32,303 bases of DNA from Thermus sp. 2.9 (GCF_000794385.1 NZ_JTJB01000024.1:1-32303), one strand, 5' to 3'. Shown: positions 8,380 through 16,449, counted from the stretch's first letter. The notes: a model not told the origin generated them from the sequence alone. Numbers and translations: made by a program.

Positions 8380-8868
8380 CTACTTCAGATAAACCCTGGG
8401 GCCGAAAACGATTCCGAAGGCTGCCTGTTGGGCCTGAAAGTAGTAGCTAAACGTAGGTTCTACCCGCAAAGCGAGGCTACCCTGAACTGGTACCTCAAGC
8501 CCAACGAGACCACGGACAGCAAAATCGGTAGCCGAAGTGCCGCCTGCAGAAACCAAGAGCAAACCAAGACCAAGGCCCGCATCCACCTTCAAGCCCTGGT
8601 CCAGGGGTAGGGGATAAAGCGCATCCACGTTCAACGCCACAAGCAGAATGCTAACGTTGTTAACGCTAGAAGAACCGAGCTCCACCGCACCCCTGAACCC
8701 CACAGGCCCAAGGACGTTTTCAGCGCCAGCACGGATTCCTAAGGCGGCCGAAAAGTTTGGGGTTACAGAAAGATTCCCGCCCAAGGCCTCTCCGTAAAGC
8801 CGCCCCTGCGCAAGGCCAAACCCCAAAGCAATCGCACAGAGAGCCAACAGGTTCTTCCACCTCATCAT
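8380..8868 (-). CDS. Predicted secreted beta-barrel-like protein
   Basis: 162 residues from the ATG at 8868; a few codons upstream belong to the leader region. AAAGGAGG is nine bases before this ATG. A signal peptide (MMRWKN, then a hydrophobic stretch to about residue 21, GLAQ) precedes short alternating strands rich in Gly, Val and Leu (VGFRGAVELG, VNNVSILLVALNVDALY, LGLGLLLVS), ending in FGPRVYLK. This fits a small outer-membrane-type barrel. I do not recognise the family. Two 60-base lines inside it count 52% and 60% GC, lower than its neighbours. It has a near-consensus promoter. Confidence 0.75.
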   Translation of the reverse strand: MMRWKNLLALCAIALGFGLAQGRLYGEALGGNLSVTPNFSAALGIRAGAENVLGPVGFRGAVELGSSSVNNVSILLVALNVDALYPLPLDQGLKVDAGLGLGLLLVSAGGTSATDFAVRGLVGLEVPVQGSLALRVEPTFSYYFQAQQAAFGIVFGPRVYLK

Positions 8869-8910
8869 ACCTACCACCCTCCTTTCACTAGGCCACTTAA
8901 GGCCGTCTAC

Positions 8911-8940
8911 ATCATATTTGTTTCCTTGGCAAGCTGTCAA
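8911..8940 (-). promoter_or_regulatory. Near-consensus sigma-70-type promoter of the secreted-protein gene
   Basis: On the minus strand a perfect -35 TTGACA (8935-8940), an 18-base spacer and TATGAT (8911-8916). Transcription should begin near 8904, giving a leader of about 36 bases with AAAGGAGG before the ATG at 8868. The TGA stop of argJ is inside the TTGACA box. Confidence 0.8.
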
Positions 8941-10082
8941 GTCGTGTACAAGGCGTTAATCCGCACATACCCCTCGGTCAGGTCGCACCCGTAGGCCTCC
9001 GCCGCCCCTTCCCCCTCTCCCAGATCCGCCAAGACCTCCACCACCTCAGCCCGCATGGCCTGGCTCGCCGCTTCCCGGTCAAAGGGAAGGACGCCGCCGG
9101 CGTATAGGGGGATGCCCTGAAGGTGGATGCGCACCCGCAAGGGGTCAAACCGGGCCCCCGAGTTGCCCAAGGCGGCCAAAATCCGCCCCCAGTTGGGGTC
9201 GTTCCCGTAAAGGGCGCTTTTCCAAAGGAGGCTCCCCGCCACCGCCCTGGCCGCCTGCCTCGCCTCCCCCTCCGTGGCCGCCCCCACCACCCGAACCACC
9301 AGGAGCTTGCTGGCACCCTCCCCGTCCCGGGCGATCTTTTTGGCGAGCTCCCGGGCCACCCCTTCCAGGGCCTGGAAAAAGGTCTCCAAAGGCACCTCGC
9401 CGTAGGCCCCGTTGGCCAGGACCAAAGCCAGGTCGTTGGTGGAGGTGTCCCCGTCCACGGTCACCTGGTTGAAGGTGCGGTCCACGATGCCCCTCCAGGC
9501 CTCCCGCAAGGCCTCCTGGGGCACCCAGGCGTCCGTGACCAAAAAGGCCAGCATGGTGGCCATGTTGGGGTGGATCATCCCACTCCCCTTGGCGATGCCC
9601 ACCACCCTGGCCCCCGCCACCTCGGCCTCCGCCACCTTGGGCACCAGGTCGGTGGTGAGGATGGCCTCGGCGAAGGGGTCGGCGTAAGGGGTGAGCTCTA
9701 TTTGCGGCAGGCCCGCCGCGATCCGCTCCACGGGCAGGGGCACCCCGATCACCCCCGTGGAGGCGGTGAGCACCTCCTCGGGGGCAAGGCCCAGGCGGAA
9801 GGCGGCGAGCTCGGCCATCCGCGCGTCGTCCCGGAAGCCCCGCTCCCCCGTGGCGCAGTTGGCGTTGCCGGCGTTCACCACCACGGCCCGCAAGGGGGCT
9901 CCGGTGGCGTAAAGCCCCCGGCCCCGGTGGATGGAAGGGGCCGCGGCCCGGTTCTGGGTGGCGGCGTAGGCCCATTGGGCGGGAAGCCCTGAGACCAAAA
10001 GGGCCAGGTCCGGCTTGCCCGAAGGCTTGATGCCCGCCCGGGTAGCCCCGGCGCGGAAACCCCTGGGTAACCTCACGGCCAT
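8937..10082 (-). CDS. argJ: Bifunctional glutamate N-acetyltransferase / amino-acid acetyltransferase
   Basis: 381 residues. ATG at 10082 (MAVRLPRGF) is chosen because the long upstream open frame is a shadow of argC. The self-cleavage site is A175/T176 in [10 protein letters not shown], where Thr becomes the nucleophile of the beta chain. [12 protein letters not shown] (about 68-79), TGVIG (109-113) and GNDPNWGR are typical. It transfers acetyl from N-acetylornithine to glutamate, and may use acetyl-CoA for the first step of arginine synthesis. It overlaps argC by ten bases and ends the argF-Uma2-argC-argJ run. Confidence 0.96.
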   Translation of the reverse strand: MAVRLPRGFRAGATRAGIKPSGKPDLALLVSGLPAQWAYAATQNRAAAPSIHRGRGLYATGAPLRAVVVNAGNANCATGERGFRDDARMAELAAFRLGLAPEEVLTASTGVIGVPLPVERIAAGLPQIELTPYADPFAEAILTTDLVPKVAEAEVAGARVVGIAKGSGMIHPNMATMLAFLVTDAWVPQEALREAWRGIVDRTFNQVTVDGDTSTNDLALVLANGAYGEVPLETFFQALEGVARELAKKIARDGEGASKLLVVRVVGAATEGEARQAARAVAGSLLWKSALYGNDPNWGRILAALGNSGARFDPLRVRIHLQGIPLYAGGVLPFDREAASQAMRAEVVEVLADLGEGEGAAEAYGCDLTEGYVRINALYTT

Positions 10083-11119
10083 ACGCCCTCCTTGGGCAAG
10101 GCGGTGTCCTCGGGTAGGCCCAGCATCAGGTTCAGGTTCTGCACCGCCTGCCCCGCCATGCCCTTCACCAGGTTGTCCAAGGCGGCGAAGACCAGGACGC
10201 GCCCAGTCCTTTCCTCGTAGAGGGGCTTGAGGTCCACCCGGTTGGCGCCATAGGTGCCCTTGGTCTCGGGAAGCCCCCCCAAAACCCGCACGAAGGGCTC
10301 CCCTAGGTAGAAGTCCCGGTAGAGGGCGTCCAGAGCCTCCTGGCTCCAGGTCCCCTCCACCTCCGCCTCCGCGGTGACCAAAATCCCCCGGGTCATGGGC
10401 ACCAGGTGGGGGGTGAAGGAAAGGCGCACCTCCCGCCTGGGCCCGTGGGTGCGCACCCTCCGCCCTTGGGCCAGGAGGCGGCCCAGGTTCGCTTCCATCT
10501 CGGGGATGTGGCGGTGGGTGCCCCCTACCTTGTAGGGTTTCAGGTTCTCGTTCACCTCGGCGAAGAAGGTGCCTTCCCCCTCCCTGCCCGCCCCCGAAAC
10601 CCCGCTTAGGCCCACCACGAAGGCACCCCGGAGAACCCCTTCCGCCGCCAAGGGAGCGAGGGCCAAGGTGGCGGCGGTGACGTAGCAGCCAGGGTTCGCC
10701 ACCAGGCGGGCTTCCCTGAGCTCCTCCCGGTGGAGCTCGGGCAGGCCGTAAACCGCCTCCCGGAAGAGCTCGGGGCTTTGGTGGCGGATCCCGTACCAGG
10801 CCTCGTAGACCTCCGGGGGAAGGCGGTAGTCCCCGGAAAGGTCTATGACCCGCTTGCCCGCGCGAAGGGCCTCGGGGGTGATCCCCATGGCGAGGCCGTT
10901 GGGGAGGGCCAGGAACAGGACGTCCGCCCGTTCCAAGACCTCCTCTTGGGCAACGAAGGGCCTTTGGTCCCAAAGCTGGGGCCAAGCGGAAGAAAGGGGT
11001 CTACCCTCGTGCTTGCGGCTGGAAAAACCCACCAGTTCCACCCCGGGGTGTTCCTTAAGAAGGCGAAGGAGTTCCGCCCCGCCGTATCCCGAGGCGCCCA
11101 GGATCCCCACCCTTACCAC
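10073..11119 (-). CDS. argC: N-acetyl-gamma-glutamyl-phosphate reductase
   Basis: 348 residues. The NADP-binding GASGYGG is at 8-14 and the catalytic C145 is in NPGCYVTAA. It makes N-acetylglutamate semialdehyde in arginine synthesis. The GTG at 11119 overlaps the stop of the upstream Uma2-family gene by seven bases, and the 3' end overlaps argJ by ten, so the genes are one transcription unit. Thermus also has a related lysine-pathway enzyme (LysY); the argF-argJ context favours ArgC here. Confidence 0.95.
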   Translation of the reverse strand: MVRVGILGASGYGGAELLRLLKEHPGVELVGFSSRKHEGRPLSSAWPQLWDQRPFVAQEEVLERADVLFLALPNGLAMGITPEALRAGKRVIDLSGDYRLPPEVYEAWYGIRHQSPELFREAVYGLPELHREELREARLVANPGCYVTAATLALAPLAAEGVLRGAFVVGLSGVSGAGREGEGTFFAEVNENLKPYKVGGTHRHIPEMEANLGRLLAQGRRVRTHGPRREVRLSFTPHLVPMTRGILVTAEAEVEGTWSQEALDALYRDFYLGEPFVRVLGGLPETKGTYGANRVDLKPLYEERTGRVLVFAALDNLVKGMAGQAVQNLNLMLGLPEDTALPKEGVWP

Positions 11120-11631
11120 GGCACCTCCAGAAGAACTTCCGGGAAGGCCAGGGGCGCCAGGCGCTCCCCGGGCTTAACCCAGATCTGCTCCCGGTAGTGG
11201 CCCTCCTCCGGGGTGCGGAAAACGAGGAGCCGGCTCCCCTGGAGGTCCTGGACCCAAACCTCGGGCACGCCCATACGGGCGTATAGGGGCACCTTTTTGC
11301 CTAAATCGTACTCCAAGGAAGCATCGGAAACCTCCAGGAGCAAAAGCACGTCCTCCGCCCCAGGAAGGCGCTCCCCATAGTCCCCCGGCCGCAGAAGGGC
11401 CAGGTCCGGCTCCAAATACACATCCGGAGCCAGGGCCAAGGGACCCTGAACCTGCACCAACGCTTCGGGAAAGCGCTCCACGAAGAGACGGTTCCAGCGG
11501 TTCAGAACGTAGGCGTGGCGTGGGCCGATGGGTGCCATCTGGTAAATCTCCCCCTCCAGAAGCTCCACCCCCCGCTCGGGCAGGGGAAGCTTCAGGAACT
11601 CCTCCAGGCTAAAGCGGTAAGGGCGGACCAT
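11113..11631 (-). CDS. Uma2 family (DUF820) predicted PD-(D/E)XK nuclease-like protein
   Basis: 172 residues. The Uma2/DUF820 core is clear: VELLEGEIYQM near 23, LEPDLALL near 73, LLLEVSDASLEYD near 98, K near 112, and PLYARMGVPEVWVQD, giving the acidic residues and lysine of a PD-(D/E)XK-like fold. The family is widespread and its role is not settled. It sits inside the arginine operon, five bases after argF and overlapping argC by seven. A -10-like TAAAGT lies six bases before the ATG, so it may also have its own leaderless transcript. It is paralogous to the gene at 16456-16980. Confidence 0.85.
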   Translation of the reverse strand: MVRPYRFSLEEFLKLPLPERGVELLEGEIYQMAPIGPRHAYVLNRWNRLFVERFPEALVQVQGPLALAPDVYLEPDLALLRPGDYGERLPGAEDVLLLLEVSDASLEYDLGKKVPLYARMGVPEVWVQDLQGSRLLVFRTPEEGHYREQIWVKPGERLAPLAFPEVLLEVPW

Positions 11632-11635
11632 ACCC

Positions 11636-12541
11636 CTACTTTAGCAAGGTGAGGAGGACGGCTTTGGCGGTGTGGAGACGATTTTCCGCCTGGTCAAAGA
11701 CGCGGCTTTTGGGGCCGTGCACGGCTTCCTCCGTGGTCTCCTCTCCGTAGTGGGCGGGGAGGCAGTGGAGGAAGATCCCTTCGGGGTGGAGGAGGGAGAG
11801 GAGTTCCCCGTTCACCTGGAAGCCACGGAAGTCCTTGAGGCGCTTTTCCCGCTCCGCCTCCTGGCCCATGCTGGTCCAGACGTCCGTGTAGAGGGCGTGG
11901 GCCCCAAAGGCGGCCTCCTTGGGGTCGTGGGTGAAGTAGGCCTTGGCCTTTTCCAGAAGGGCGGGATCGGGCTCGTAGCCCTTAGGGGTGGCCACCCGCA
12001 CCCTTAGCCCCACCAGGGGCGCGACCTCCAGGAGGGAGTTTAAAACGTTGTTCCCGTCCCCCACCCAGGCCACCTCGAGGCCCTCCCACCCCCCAAAGAC
12101 CTCCTTGAGGGTGAGGAGGTCCGCCAGGGCCTGCAGGGGATGGGCCCGGTCGGAAAGGGCGTTGATGACGGGAATGCGGGCGTGGCGGGCCAGGGCCGCC
12201 ACGGTCCCGTGCCGATACACCCGGGCGGCGATGCCCTCCACGAAGCGCTCCAGGTTCTTGGCCACGTCCTTCACGGGCTCCCGCTCCCCGATGCCCACCT
12301 GCTTTTGGTCCAAGTAGACCGCATGCCCCCCCAGGTGGACCATGGCCACCTCCAAGGTGGTGCGGGTGCGCAAGGAAGGCTTCTCAAAGAGAAGGGCGAG
12401 GACCTTACCCTTAAGGTCTTCTCCCCGGTAGCGCTCGCGCTTGAGCCTGTCCGCCAAGGCGATGAGCTCCCGGATGGCCTGGGCGCCGTAGCCGGAAAAG
12501 TCCAACAGGTCCTTGGGCAGGGTCAGGGCGTCTCCCCCCAT
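11636..12541 (-). CDS. argF: Ornithine carbamoyltransferase
   Basis: 301 residues from ATG at 12541 (MGGDALTLPKDLLDF), the start I recall for Thermus OTC; an upstream ATG would add 13 residues that run through the operator palindrome. The carbamoyl-phosphate motif is SLRTRT, followed by HPLQALAD and the ornithine-binding HCLPAH near the C-terminus. It forms citrulline from ornithine and carbamoyl phosphate. It heads the argF-Uma2-argC-argJ run. No good Shine-Dalgarno site is seen; a -10-like TATCCT lies nine bases upstream, and an 18-base palindrome lies just beyond it. From memory, a T. thermophilus arginine cluster with this make-up and weak ribosome sites has been described. Confidence 0.95.
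   Translation of the reverse strand: MGGDALTLPKDLLDFSGYGAQAIRELIALADRLKRERYRGEDLKGKVLALLFEKPSLRTRTTLEVAMVHLGGHAVYLDQKQVGIGEREPVKDVAKNLERFVEGIAARVYRHGTVAALARHARIPVINALSDRAHPLQALADLLTLKEVFGGWEGLEVAWVGDGNNVLNSLLEVAPLVGLRVRVATPKGYEPDPALLEKAKAYFTHDPKEAAFGAHALYTDVWTSMGQEAEREKRLKDFRGFQVNGELLSLLHPEGIFLHCLPAHYGEETTEEAVHGPKSRVFDQAENRLHTAKAVLLTLLK
11638..11643 (-). promoter_or_regulatory. -10-like element before the first Uma2 gene
   Basis: TAAAGT on the minus strand, exactly six bases before the ATG at 11631, overlapping the argF stop codon. It fits the leaderless spacing seen elsewhere in the window. No -35 is evident. Confidence 0.35.
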
Positions 12542-12550
12542 GAGGCCCTT

Positions 12551-12556
12551 AGGATA
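12551..12556 (-). promoter_or_regulatory. -10-like element of argF
   Basis: TATCCT, nine bases before the argF ATG at 12541. The same hexamer is the likely -10 of the ilv leader. A weak -35-like TTGCAT lies 18 bases upstream, inside the palindrome at 12564-12581, so a repressor bound there would cover the promoter. Confidence 0.5.
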
Positions 12557-12563
12557 CCTTGGT

Positions 12564-12581
12564 CTTGCAAAGTTATGCAAG
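12564..12581 (-). promoter_or_regulatory. Candidate arginine operator (ARG-box-like palindrome)
   Basis: An 18-base imperfect palindrome, CTTGCAAAGTTATGCAAG on the plus strand: six-base arms CTTGCA/TGCAAG around an AT-rich centre. Its length matches ARG boxes bound by ArgR in other bacteria, though the arms are not the E. coli or Bacillus consensus. Its place over the -35 region of argF suits repression by arginine. No T tract follows, so a terminator is unlikely. Confidence 0.5.
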
Positions 12582-12584
12582 GGG

Positions 12585-13268
12585 CTAGGCCCGGGACCAG
12601 GGGACGTAGAGCACGGGCAAGGGGCTCACGAAGGGCTCGGCGTAGTCCACCCCAAGGTAGTTCCCCCAGTAGCGGCGCATGGCCTTGCGGGCCTCCACCC
12701 CCTTGGGCCCCACCGTCTCGCTGGCCGCCTCGCCCAGGAACTGGCTCCGGTAGGCCAAGACCGCTTGCTCCCACTGGTCTATGAAGGCGGAAATCTTCAC
12801 CAGGAAACTGGGGGTGAAGGGGTGGTTGCCCGGGTAGAAGAAAAGCCTTTCTACCCGGTGGGGCTCCCCTTCCAAGGGGGCTTTCTTCAGGCCCGCCAAG
12901 TGGATGGCGGCCACCGCCAGGCGGCTCGCCGCGGTGTGGTCGGGGTGACGGTCGGCGGAAAGGGGGGCGAACACCACCCGCGGCCTGAGCTTGCGGAGCA
13001 CCTCGGCCAGGCGATGCCGCTGCTCGGGGAGGTCCGCAAGCCCCCCGTCGGGAAGCCCCAGATTTCCCCGGAAGTCCAAGCCCAGGATGCGGCTCGCCTC
13101 CGCCACCTCCTTTTCCCGCTCCTCGGGGGTACCCTTGGAGCCCATCTCCCCCCGGGTGAGGTCCAAAATCCCAGTGGAAAGCCCCTCCGCCTTGGCCCTT
13201 GCCAAGGTCCCCCCGCACCCGAGCTCCCCGTCGTCGGGATGGGGGGCGATGACCAAAAGGTCAAGCAT
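12585..13268 (-). CDS. bshB1: Bacillithiol biosynthesis deacetylase BshB1 (PIG-L/LmbE family)
   Basis: 227 residues. The zinc site is formed by H10 and D13 in APHPDD and H111 in RHPDH; the fold is that of PIG-L/LmbE deacetylases. Within it, the start MLDLLVIAPHPDDGELGCGG and the segment TRGEMGSKGT are typical of BshB1, which removes acetyl from GlcNAc-malate in bacillithiol synthesis. Neither bshA nor bshC is in the window, but a YpdA/Bdr-like gene is at 23519-24484. Its ATG overlaps plsY by eight bases, with GGAGGTG seen upstream. Confidence 0.88.
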   Translation of the reverse strand: MLDLLVIAPHPDDGELGCGGTLARAKAEGLSTGILDLTRGEMGSKGTPEEREKEVAEASRILGLDFRGNLGLPDGGLADLPEQRHRLAEVLRKLRPRVVFAPLSADRHPDHTAASRLAVAAIHLAGLKKAPLEGEPHRVERLFFYPGNHPFTPSFLVKISAFIDQWEQAVLAYRSQFLGEAASETVGPKGVEARKAMRRYWGNYLGVDYAEPFVSPLPVLYVPWSRA

Positions 13269-13863
13269 CCCGCACCTCCACCCTTTCCCCTAGCCGCCTT
13301 TCCGTGCCCGCCTGCAGGCGCTTTAGGTTGTCCCGGTGGGTGAAGAAGATGAGGAGGGCCATGAGGGCCACGGTGCCCACCTCCCAAAGGGGCCGGCCCA
13401 GGGCCAAGGAAAGCACCAAGGCCGCCACGCCCCCGGTCATGCTCCCCGCGGACACATAGCGGGTGAGGAGCATCACGGATAGCCCGATGGGCAAGGTCCA
13501 AAGGGCGAGCAAGGGGTCCAGGAAGAGCAGGGTGCCGAAGCTGGTGGCCACCCCCTTCCCCCCCCGGAAGCCCAAAAAGACCGAGAAGTTGTGCCCCAAA
13601 ACCGCCGCCAAGGCCACCCCCCCGAGCAAGGGCCCTTCAATCCCCACCGCCCGAGCGATGAGCACCGCAATGCCCCCTTTAAACACGTCAAAGAAGGCCA
13701 CCACCAAGGCGGGGCCAGGCCCCAAGGCCCTGAGGACGTTGGTGGCCCCGATGTTCCCCGAACCCACCTTGCGGAGGTCCACCCCGTAGGTGCGGGCCAC
13801 CAAGACCCCGGCGGGGATGGACCCAAAGAGATAGGCCAGAAGGAGGACCCAAAGCCAGTCCAT
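13261..13863 (-). CDS. plsY: Glycerol-3-phosphate acyltransferase PlsY
   Basis: 200 residues with about five to six membrane segments. The three PlsY motifs are present: GSIPAG near 14, GSGNIGATN near 34-42, and GHNFSVFLGFRGGKGVATS in the second half. It transfers acyl from acyl-phosphate to glycerol-3-phosphate at the inner membrane, the first step of phospholipid synthesis. A -10-like TAAAAT lies six bases before the ATG and contains the stop codon of the upstream permease. It overlaps bshB1 by eight bases. Confidence 0.96.
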   Translation of the reverse strand: MDWLWVLLLAYLFGSIPAGVLVARTYGVDLRKVGSGNIGATNVLRALGPGPALVVAFFDVFKGGIAVLIARAVGIEGPLLGGVALAAVLGHNFSVFLGFRGGKGVATSFGTLLFLDPLLALWTLPIGLSVMLLTRYVSAGSMTGGVAALVLSLALGRPLWEVGTVALMALLIFFTHRDNLKRLQAGTERRLGERVEVRDA

Positions 13864-13869
13864 GGGGGG

Positions 13870-13875
13870 ATTTTA
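13870..13875 (-). promoter_or_regulatory. -10 element of plsY built on the upstream stop codon
   Basis: TAAAAT, six bases before the plsY ATG at 13863. Its first three bases are the TAA stop of the ABC permease gene. The spacing suggests a leaderless plsY mRNA. Confidence 0.5.
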
Positions 13876-14655
13876 ACTGCTGGCCGAGGTGTAGCTCCCA
13901 AGGGCCAAGCGGAAAAAGCCCCGCGCCAGGAGGAAAAGGCCCAAAGCCAGCCCCAAGGCCACCCAGGGCGCCTCCCCCCGCCCCAAGGCGGCCTCCGCCG
14001 GCACCGTGGTGAGGAAAGCCACCGGAACCACGAAGGTGAAGAAGAAGCGGTAAAGGGCCGGGTAGCTGGAGGCGGGAAAGCGCCCCGCCTCCAAAAGCCC
14101 CCGCAGGACCTCGGTGACGTTATAGATTTTCACGAACCAGATGCTGGTGGTGGCGAGGAGGAACCAGAGGCTATAAAGGATGAGGGCCCCCACGAGCCAG
14201 TAGAAGGCGAAAAGGAAGTAGTCCCCAAGCCCAAGGCCAAGCCGGCTTCCCCCATAAAGGAGAAGCCCCACCCCTAGGAGGAAATCCCCAAGGCCCCAAG
14301 GGGAAAAGACCCTGAGGGAAAGCCAAAACTGGGGGTCTAAGGGCTTGAGGAGGACGAAGTCCAAGGTGCCCTGCTGCACGTGCTCCACGATCTTGTTGAG
14401 GTTGGGGGCGAGGAGGGTGCTCCCAAGGCCCTGTAGCAGGGTGAAGGCGGCAAGGACCAAAAGGGCCTCCTCCCAGGCCCACCCCCCTGGCCGGTACCCC
14501 CCCTGGTAGAGGAGGAGGAGGCCGAAGAGGGCCCCGAGGAGGGTGAGGGCCGAGGAGAAAAGCCCCAGGAGGAAGTTCAGGCGGTACTCCATCTCCGCCG
14601 CCAAGGAAAGGCGCAAAAAGAGGAGGTAGACCCGCAGGTAGCGCACAAAGACCAT
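13873..14655 (-). CDS. ABC-2 type permease (ABC2_membrane_6/DUF990-like)
   Basis: 260 residues from ATG at 14655 (MVFVRYLRVYL). The frame stays open upstream, but that part is antisense to the ATPase gene. It has about six membrane segments and the loop QGTLDFVLLKPLDPQFW near 90-105, matching GRLSFRLLRPLDP in the permease at 15672. This motif pair and the neighbouring ATPase fit the COG4586/COG4587/COG3694 exporter group, whose substrate is unknown. It is divergent from the ATPase gene with only 21 bases between the start codons. Confidence 0.87.
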   Translation of the reverse strand: MVFVRYLRVYLLFLRLSLAAEMEYRLNFLLGLFSSALTLLGALFGLLLLYQGGYRPGGWAWEEALLVLAAFTLLQGLGSTLLAPNLNKIVEHVQQGTLDFVLLKPLDPQFWLSLRVFSPWGLGDFLLGVGLLLYGGSRLGLGLGDYFLFAFYWLVGALILYSLWFLLATTSIWFVKIYNVTEVLRGLLEAGRFPASSYPALYRFFFTFVVPVAFLTTVPAEAALGRGEAPWVALGLALGLFLLARGFFRLALGSYTSASS

Positions 14656-14664
14656 TACACCACG

Positions 14665-14670
14665 TAGACT
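14665..14670 (+). promoter_or_regulatory. -10-like element of the ABC ATPase gene
   Basis: TAGACT, six bases before the GTG at 14677, in the 21-base gap between two divergent genes. No -35 is clear; any such box would lie inside the other gene. Confidence 0.4.
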
Positions 14671-14676
14671 TAGAGG

Positions 14677-15675
14677 GTGCGCCTCGAGGCCGTCGTCCTC
14701 GCCCAAGACCTCACCAAGCACTTCCGCGTGGCCCTGAAGGAGGAAAGCCTCCTGGGTACCCTGCGCCACTTCCTCTTCCGCCAGTACCGCCTGGTGCGGG
14801 CGGTGGAGGGGGTGAGCTTCGCCATCCGGCGGGGGGAGGTGGTGGGCTTTTTGGGCCCCAACGGGGCGGGCAAGACCACCACCTTGAAGATGCTCACGGG
14901 GCTCCTCCACCCCACCCGTGGGGAGGCGTTGGTGGCGGGGCACGTGCCCTGGCGGCGGGAAAGGGCCTTCCTGAGGAAGATCACCCTGGTCATGGGCAAC
15001 AAGCAACAGCTGATCTGGGACCTGCCCGCCATGGACACCCTCCGGCTCAACGCCGCCATCTACGAGGTCCCCGAGGGGGAGTTCCGGAAGCGGGTGGGGG
15101 AGCTGGCAGAGATGCTGGGGCTAGAGGGGAGGCTCCACCAGCCCGTGCGCAAGCTCTCCCTGGGGGAAAGGATGAAGGCGGAGCTTTTGGCCGCCCTCCT
15201 CCACCGCCCCGAGGTCCTCTTCCTGGACGAGCCCACCCTGGGCCTGGACGTGAACGCCCAGGTGGCGGTGCGGGAGTTCGTGCGGGCCTACAACGCCCGC
15301 TACGGGGCCACCATCCTCCTCACGAGCCACTACATGGCGGACATCGCCGCCCTTTGCGAAAGGGTCCTGGTCATCCACCATGGCAGGCTCCTCTACGACG
15401 GGGCCTTGGAGGGCCTTTTGGCCCGCTTCGCCCCCTACCGGGAGGTGCGGCTCGTCCTGGCCAAACCCCTCTCCCGGGAGGCCCTGAAGGCCTTCGGGGA
15501 GGTGCGGGAAGCGGAGGGGCGGGAGGCCAGGCTCCTCGTCCCCCGGGAGGGGCTCACGGAGCGGGTGGCCCTCATCCTGAAGGGGCTTCCCGTGGAGGAC
15601 CTCGAGGTCAAGGAGCCCCCCCTGGAAGAGGTCATCGCCCGGGTTTTCCAAAGCCCCAAGGAGGTGGAGGGATGA
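14677..15675 (+). CDS. ABC transporter ATP-binding protein (COG4586-type)
   Basis: 332 residues from GTG at 14677. Walker A is GPNGAGKTTT (about 61-70), the Q loop lies near MGNKQQLIWDLP, the signature is LSLGERMKAELL, Walker B is VLFLDEPTLGLD and the switch His is in LLTSHYMAD. A long N-terminal extension before the first strand (LRHFLFRQYRLVRAVEGVSF) is typical of the ATPase that works with two DUF990-like permeases. The C-terminal ~90 residues form an extra domain. The permease at 15672 follows with an ATGA overlap. Confidence 0.93.
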   Translation: MRLEAVVLAQDLTKHFRVALKEESLLGTLRHFLFRQYRLVRAVEGVSFAIRRGEVVGFLGPNGAGKTTTLKMLTGLLHPTRGEALVAGHVPWRRERAFLRKITLVMGNKQQLIWDLPAMDTLRLNAAIYEVPEGEFRKRVGELAEMLGLEGRLHQPVRKLSLGERMKAELLAALLHRPEVLFLDEPTLGLDVNAQVAVREFVRAYNARYGATILLTSHYMADIAALCERVLVIHHGRLLYDGALEGLLARFAPYREVRLVLAKPLSREALKAFGEVREAEGREARLLVPREGLTERVALILKGLPVEDLEVKEPPLEEVIARVFQSPKEVEG

Positions 15676-16448
15676 GGAAGGCCTGGGCCCTCCTAGGGGT
15701 GTACCTCGCCTACATGCTGGAGTACCGGGCGGAGCTTTTCCTTTGGGCCCTGGCGGGGGCGCTTCCCCTGATCCTCCTTGGGGTCTGGACGGAAGCGGCA
15801 CGGCACGGGGATTTCCCCTTAGGCCCCGGGGAGTTCGCCCGCTACTTCCTCATGGTCTTCCTGGTGCGCCAGGCCACGGTGGTCTGGGTGGTGTGGGAGT
15901 TTGAGCGGGACGTGGTGGAAGGGAGGCTCTCCTTCCGCCTCCTTAGGCCCCTGGACCCCTTCTTTGACCACTTGGCGGCCCACGTGGCGGAAAGGCTCGC
16001 CCGGCTTCCCTTCGTGGTCCTCCTCACCCTCCTCTTCTTTCTCCTCTTCCCCGAGGCCCGCTTCCAACCTGAGCCTTTGTCCTTCCTCCTCGGGCTCCTC
16101 CTCACCGCCCTAGCCTTTTTGCTCCGCTACCTCATGCAGTACGCCGTCGCCCTCCTCACCTTCTTCAGCGAGCGGGCCACGGCGGTGGAGGAGGTCTTCT
16201 TCCTCCTTTACCTCTTCCTCTCCGGGACCATCGCCCCCCTGGAGGTCTTCCCCGAACCCCTAAGGACCCTCGCCCTCCTCACCCCCTTCCCCTACCTGGT
16301 CTACCTCCCCGCCGCCCTCCTGGCGGGGCAGGAGGTGCGCCTCTTCCCGGGCCTTTGGGTGATGCTCCTTTGGGGGGTTTTCTTCTTCCTCCTCTGGCGC
16401 CTCCTCTGGCGGCTTGGGCTCAAGCACTACGCCGGCCACGGGGCATAA
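15672..16448 (+). CDS. ABC-2 type permease (ABC2_membrane_6/DUF990-like)
   Basis: 258 residues from ATG at 15672, overlapping the ATPase stop by four bases; GGAGG lies just before it. It has about six membrane segments and the loop EGRLSFRLLRPLDPFFDH near 80-96, as in its partner at 13873. Together with the ATPase and that partner it should form an exporter or flippase of unknown substrate. The open frame continues upstream but overlaps the ATPase gene. Its TAA stop forms part of the CATAAT hexamer in front of the next gene. Confidence 0.88.
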   Translation: MRKAWALLGVYLAYMLEYRAELFLWALAGALPLILLGVWTEAARHGDFPLGPGEFARYFLMVFLVRQATVVWVVWEFERDVVEGRLSFRLLRPLDPFFDHLAAHVAERLARLPFVVLLTLLFFLLFPEARFQPEPLSFLLGLLLTALAFLLRYLMQYAVALLTFFSERATAVEEVFFLLYLFLSGTIAPLEVFPEPLRTLALLTPFPYLVYLPAALLAGQEVRLFPGLWVMLLWGVFFFLLWRLLWRLGLKHYAGHGA

Positions 16449-16449
16449 T
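16444..16449 (+). promoter_or_regulatory. -10-like element of the second Uma2 gene
   Basis: CATAAT, one mismatch from TATAAT, six bases before the ATG at 16456, and containing the TAA stop of the permease. GGAGG lies only one base from the ATG, too close to act well, so a leaderless start is likely. Confidence 0.45.

Noticed and set aside
10083-10985. N-terminal extension of argJ by about 300 residues
   Set aside because: Lies wholly within argC in another frame and is Pro/Gly/Arg-rich; ArgJ begins at MAVRLPRG.
12542-12580. argF start at the upstream ATG 12580
   Set aside because: The extra 13 residues cross the palindrome and -10-like box; the Thermus OTC start I remember is MGG at 12541.
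12564-12581. Palindrome before argF as a terminator of bshB1
   Set aside because: Short arms, AT-rich centre and no T tract; operator is the better reading.
14656-15006. Upstream extension of the minus-strand permease
   Set aside because: Antisense to the ATPase N-terminus; the membrane protein begins at ATG 14655.
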